From the NCBI RefSeq assembly GCF_900119495.1, contig NZ_LT632435.1, positions 1,441,205 to 1,505,204 on the forward strand: DNA of 64,000 bases, read 5' to 3'. Origin of the DNA: Arcanobacterium urinimassiliense. Its GTDB lineage: Bacteria > Actinomycetota > Actinomycetes > Actinomycetales > Actinomycetaceae. Of this stretch, positions 63,575 to 64,000 are shown one piece after another. How positions within the stretch are numbered: the first letter of the stretch is position 1; every line of letters starts with the position of its first letter. A program made the position numbers and the translations under genes. Below the pieces are notes generated by a model. It searched no databases and had not been told where the DNA came from. It saw only the letters and a list, made by a program, of their open reading frames with translations.

Positions 63575-64000
63575 TTATAGCGAATCTTCTAAGCTGGCTT
63601 CGGCTAGCAATAAACAGTGATCAGAAATAGCAAAAGGCAATGCCGCTTGATAACTAATTTTTACTCCGCGCCCCAGAATATGGTCGATGGGGTAACGCGG
63701 CGTAGATGCTGGATAAGTAGGTAAAGAACTGGATTCCGGAGCAAAATCCTGCATATATGGGCTACTAGCTCGCACTTTCTCCACCGAAGGCGCGCGCATA
63801 TTAAAATCGCCCGCAAGAATAGCAGGTAATGCAGTTCCTTCAGGTAGCTCACTCTGCGCAAATCGATCAGACTCAGCCGGCTGCACCCCATGTGCTGGTA
63901 GCTCAGCCCCCGCCGCTGGTTTGCGAAATCCAAAACACTTTTTCTCTAGTTGCGCAAAACCCGCAGCAGCTTCAGCTAGCTGCGCCATACCAGCCCTTGG
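63575..64000 (-). CDS. endonuclease/exonuclease/phosphatase family protein, N-terminus cut by window edge
   Basis: The frame is open to base 64000, so only the C-terminal 140-odd residues are present. ILAGDFNMRAP (Asp-x-Asn, near 63810), YPIDHILG and the final AISDHCLL (S-D-H) are the EEP-fold catalytic motifs. The central region has an unusual Ala/Glu-rich stretch before GDFN. DNase, sphingomyelinase-like or phosphatase activity cannot be separated here. Confidence 0.8.
   Translation of the reverse strand, partial: PRAGMAQLAEAAAGFAQLEKKCFGFRKPAAGAELPAHGVQPAESDRFAQSELPEGTALPAILAGDFNMRAPSVEKVRASSPYMQDFAPESSSLPTYPASTPRYPIDHILGRGVKISYQAALPFAISDHCLLLAEASLEDSL

Overview
The window looks like a chromosomal segment of a mid-GC actinobacterium, most likely Actinomycetaceae or a close relative. 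The evidence is gene content and order: a 32-residue bS22 ribosomal protein gene next to a BldC-type regulator, the block hpt-ftsH-folE-folP-folBK-DUF3180-PH-PH-DUF2520-panC, a probable mycothiol synthase, a MutT1-type NUDIX/histidine-phosphatase gene next to ppk, FABP/nitrobindin-like and RipA-like NlpC/P60 proteins, and menaquinone genes. GTG and TTG starts are common. No phage, insertion sequence, CRISPR array or rRNA was seen. The window is mostly housekeeping DNA; the unusual signals are local.

Layout. 1-4.5 kb: end of menE (cut by the left edge), menA, a PLDc_N membrane protein, a histidine phosphatase/MarR pair, bS22 and a BldC-like regulator. 4.7-11 kb: trkH-trkA potassium uptake, radA, two lineage-specific membrane proteins and a SorC-type regulator. 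11.2-25.3 kb, nearly all on the minus strand: lysS, panC, DUF2520, two PH-domain proteins, DUF3180, the folate genes folBK/folP/folE, ftsH, hpt, tilS and a PBP4-type carboxypeptidase. Many of these genes overlap by 1-4 bases, so translational coupling is likely. 25.4-36 kb: ppa, an NlpC/P60 hydrolase, an alpha/beta hydrolase, a large FAD/Fe-S oxidoreductase, feoA with a decayed feoB, and ppdK.

36-42 kb: a HAD phosphatase, then a minus-strand unit of NCS1 permease, adenine-deaminase-like protein, adenosine/adenine-deaminase-like protein and GNAT. It is preceded by a leader that can form two mutually exclusive structures around the ribosome-binding site. Both deaminase-like proteins lack residues normally found in their family active-site motifs. 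This is the most promising candidate in the window for something not yet described, possibly salvage of modified purines. 42-47 kb: a glycerolipid cluster (alkyl-DHAP-synthase-like oxidase, diacylglycerol kinase, TetR, glpD, small basic ORF). 47-60.4 kb: clpC, dtd, ygfZ, an FABP-like protein, a membrane protein, a candidate small RNA, the DUF47/PiT phosphate uptake pair, then NUDIX/SixA, ppk, mshD and an unknown gene. 60.5-64 kb: tRNA-Lys, a HAD phosphatase, EamA and AEC transporters, and the 3' part of an endonuclease/exonuclease/phosphatase gene cut by the right edge.

Physiological themes are phosphate and polyphosphate handling (DUF47, PiT, Ppk, Ppa), folate and pantothenate synthesis, menaquinone-linked respiration (MenE, MenA, GlpD, FAD/Fe-S oxidase) and proteostasis (FtsH, ClpC). 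A recurring small-scale feature is short tandem duplication at or just after stop codons.
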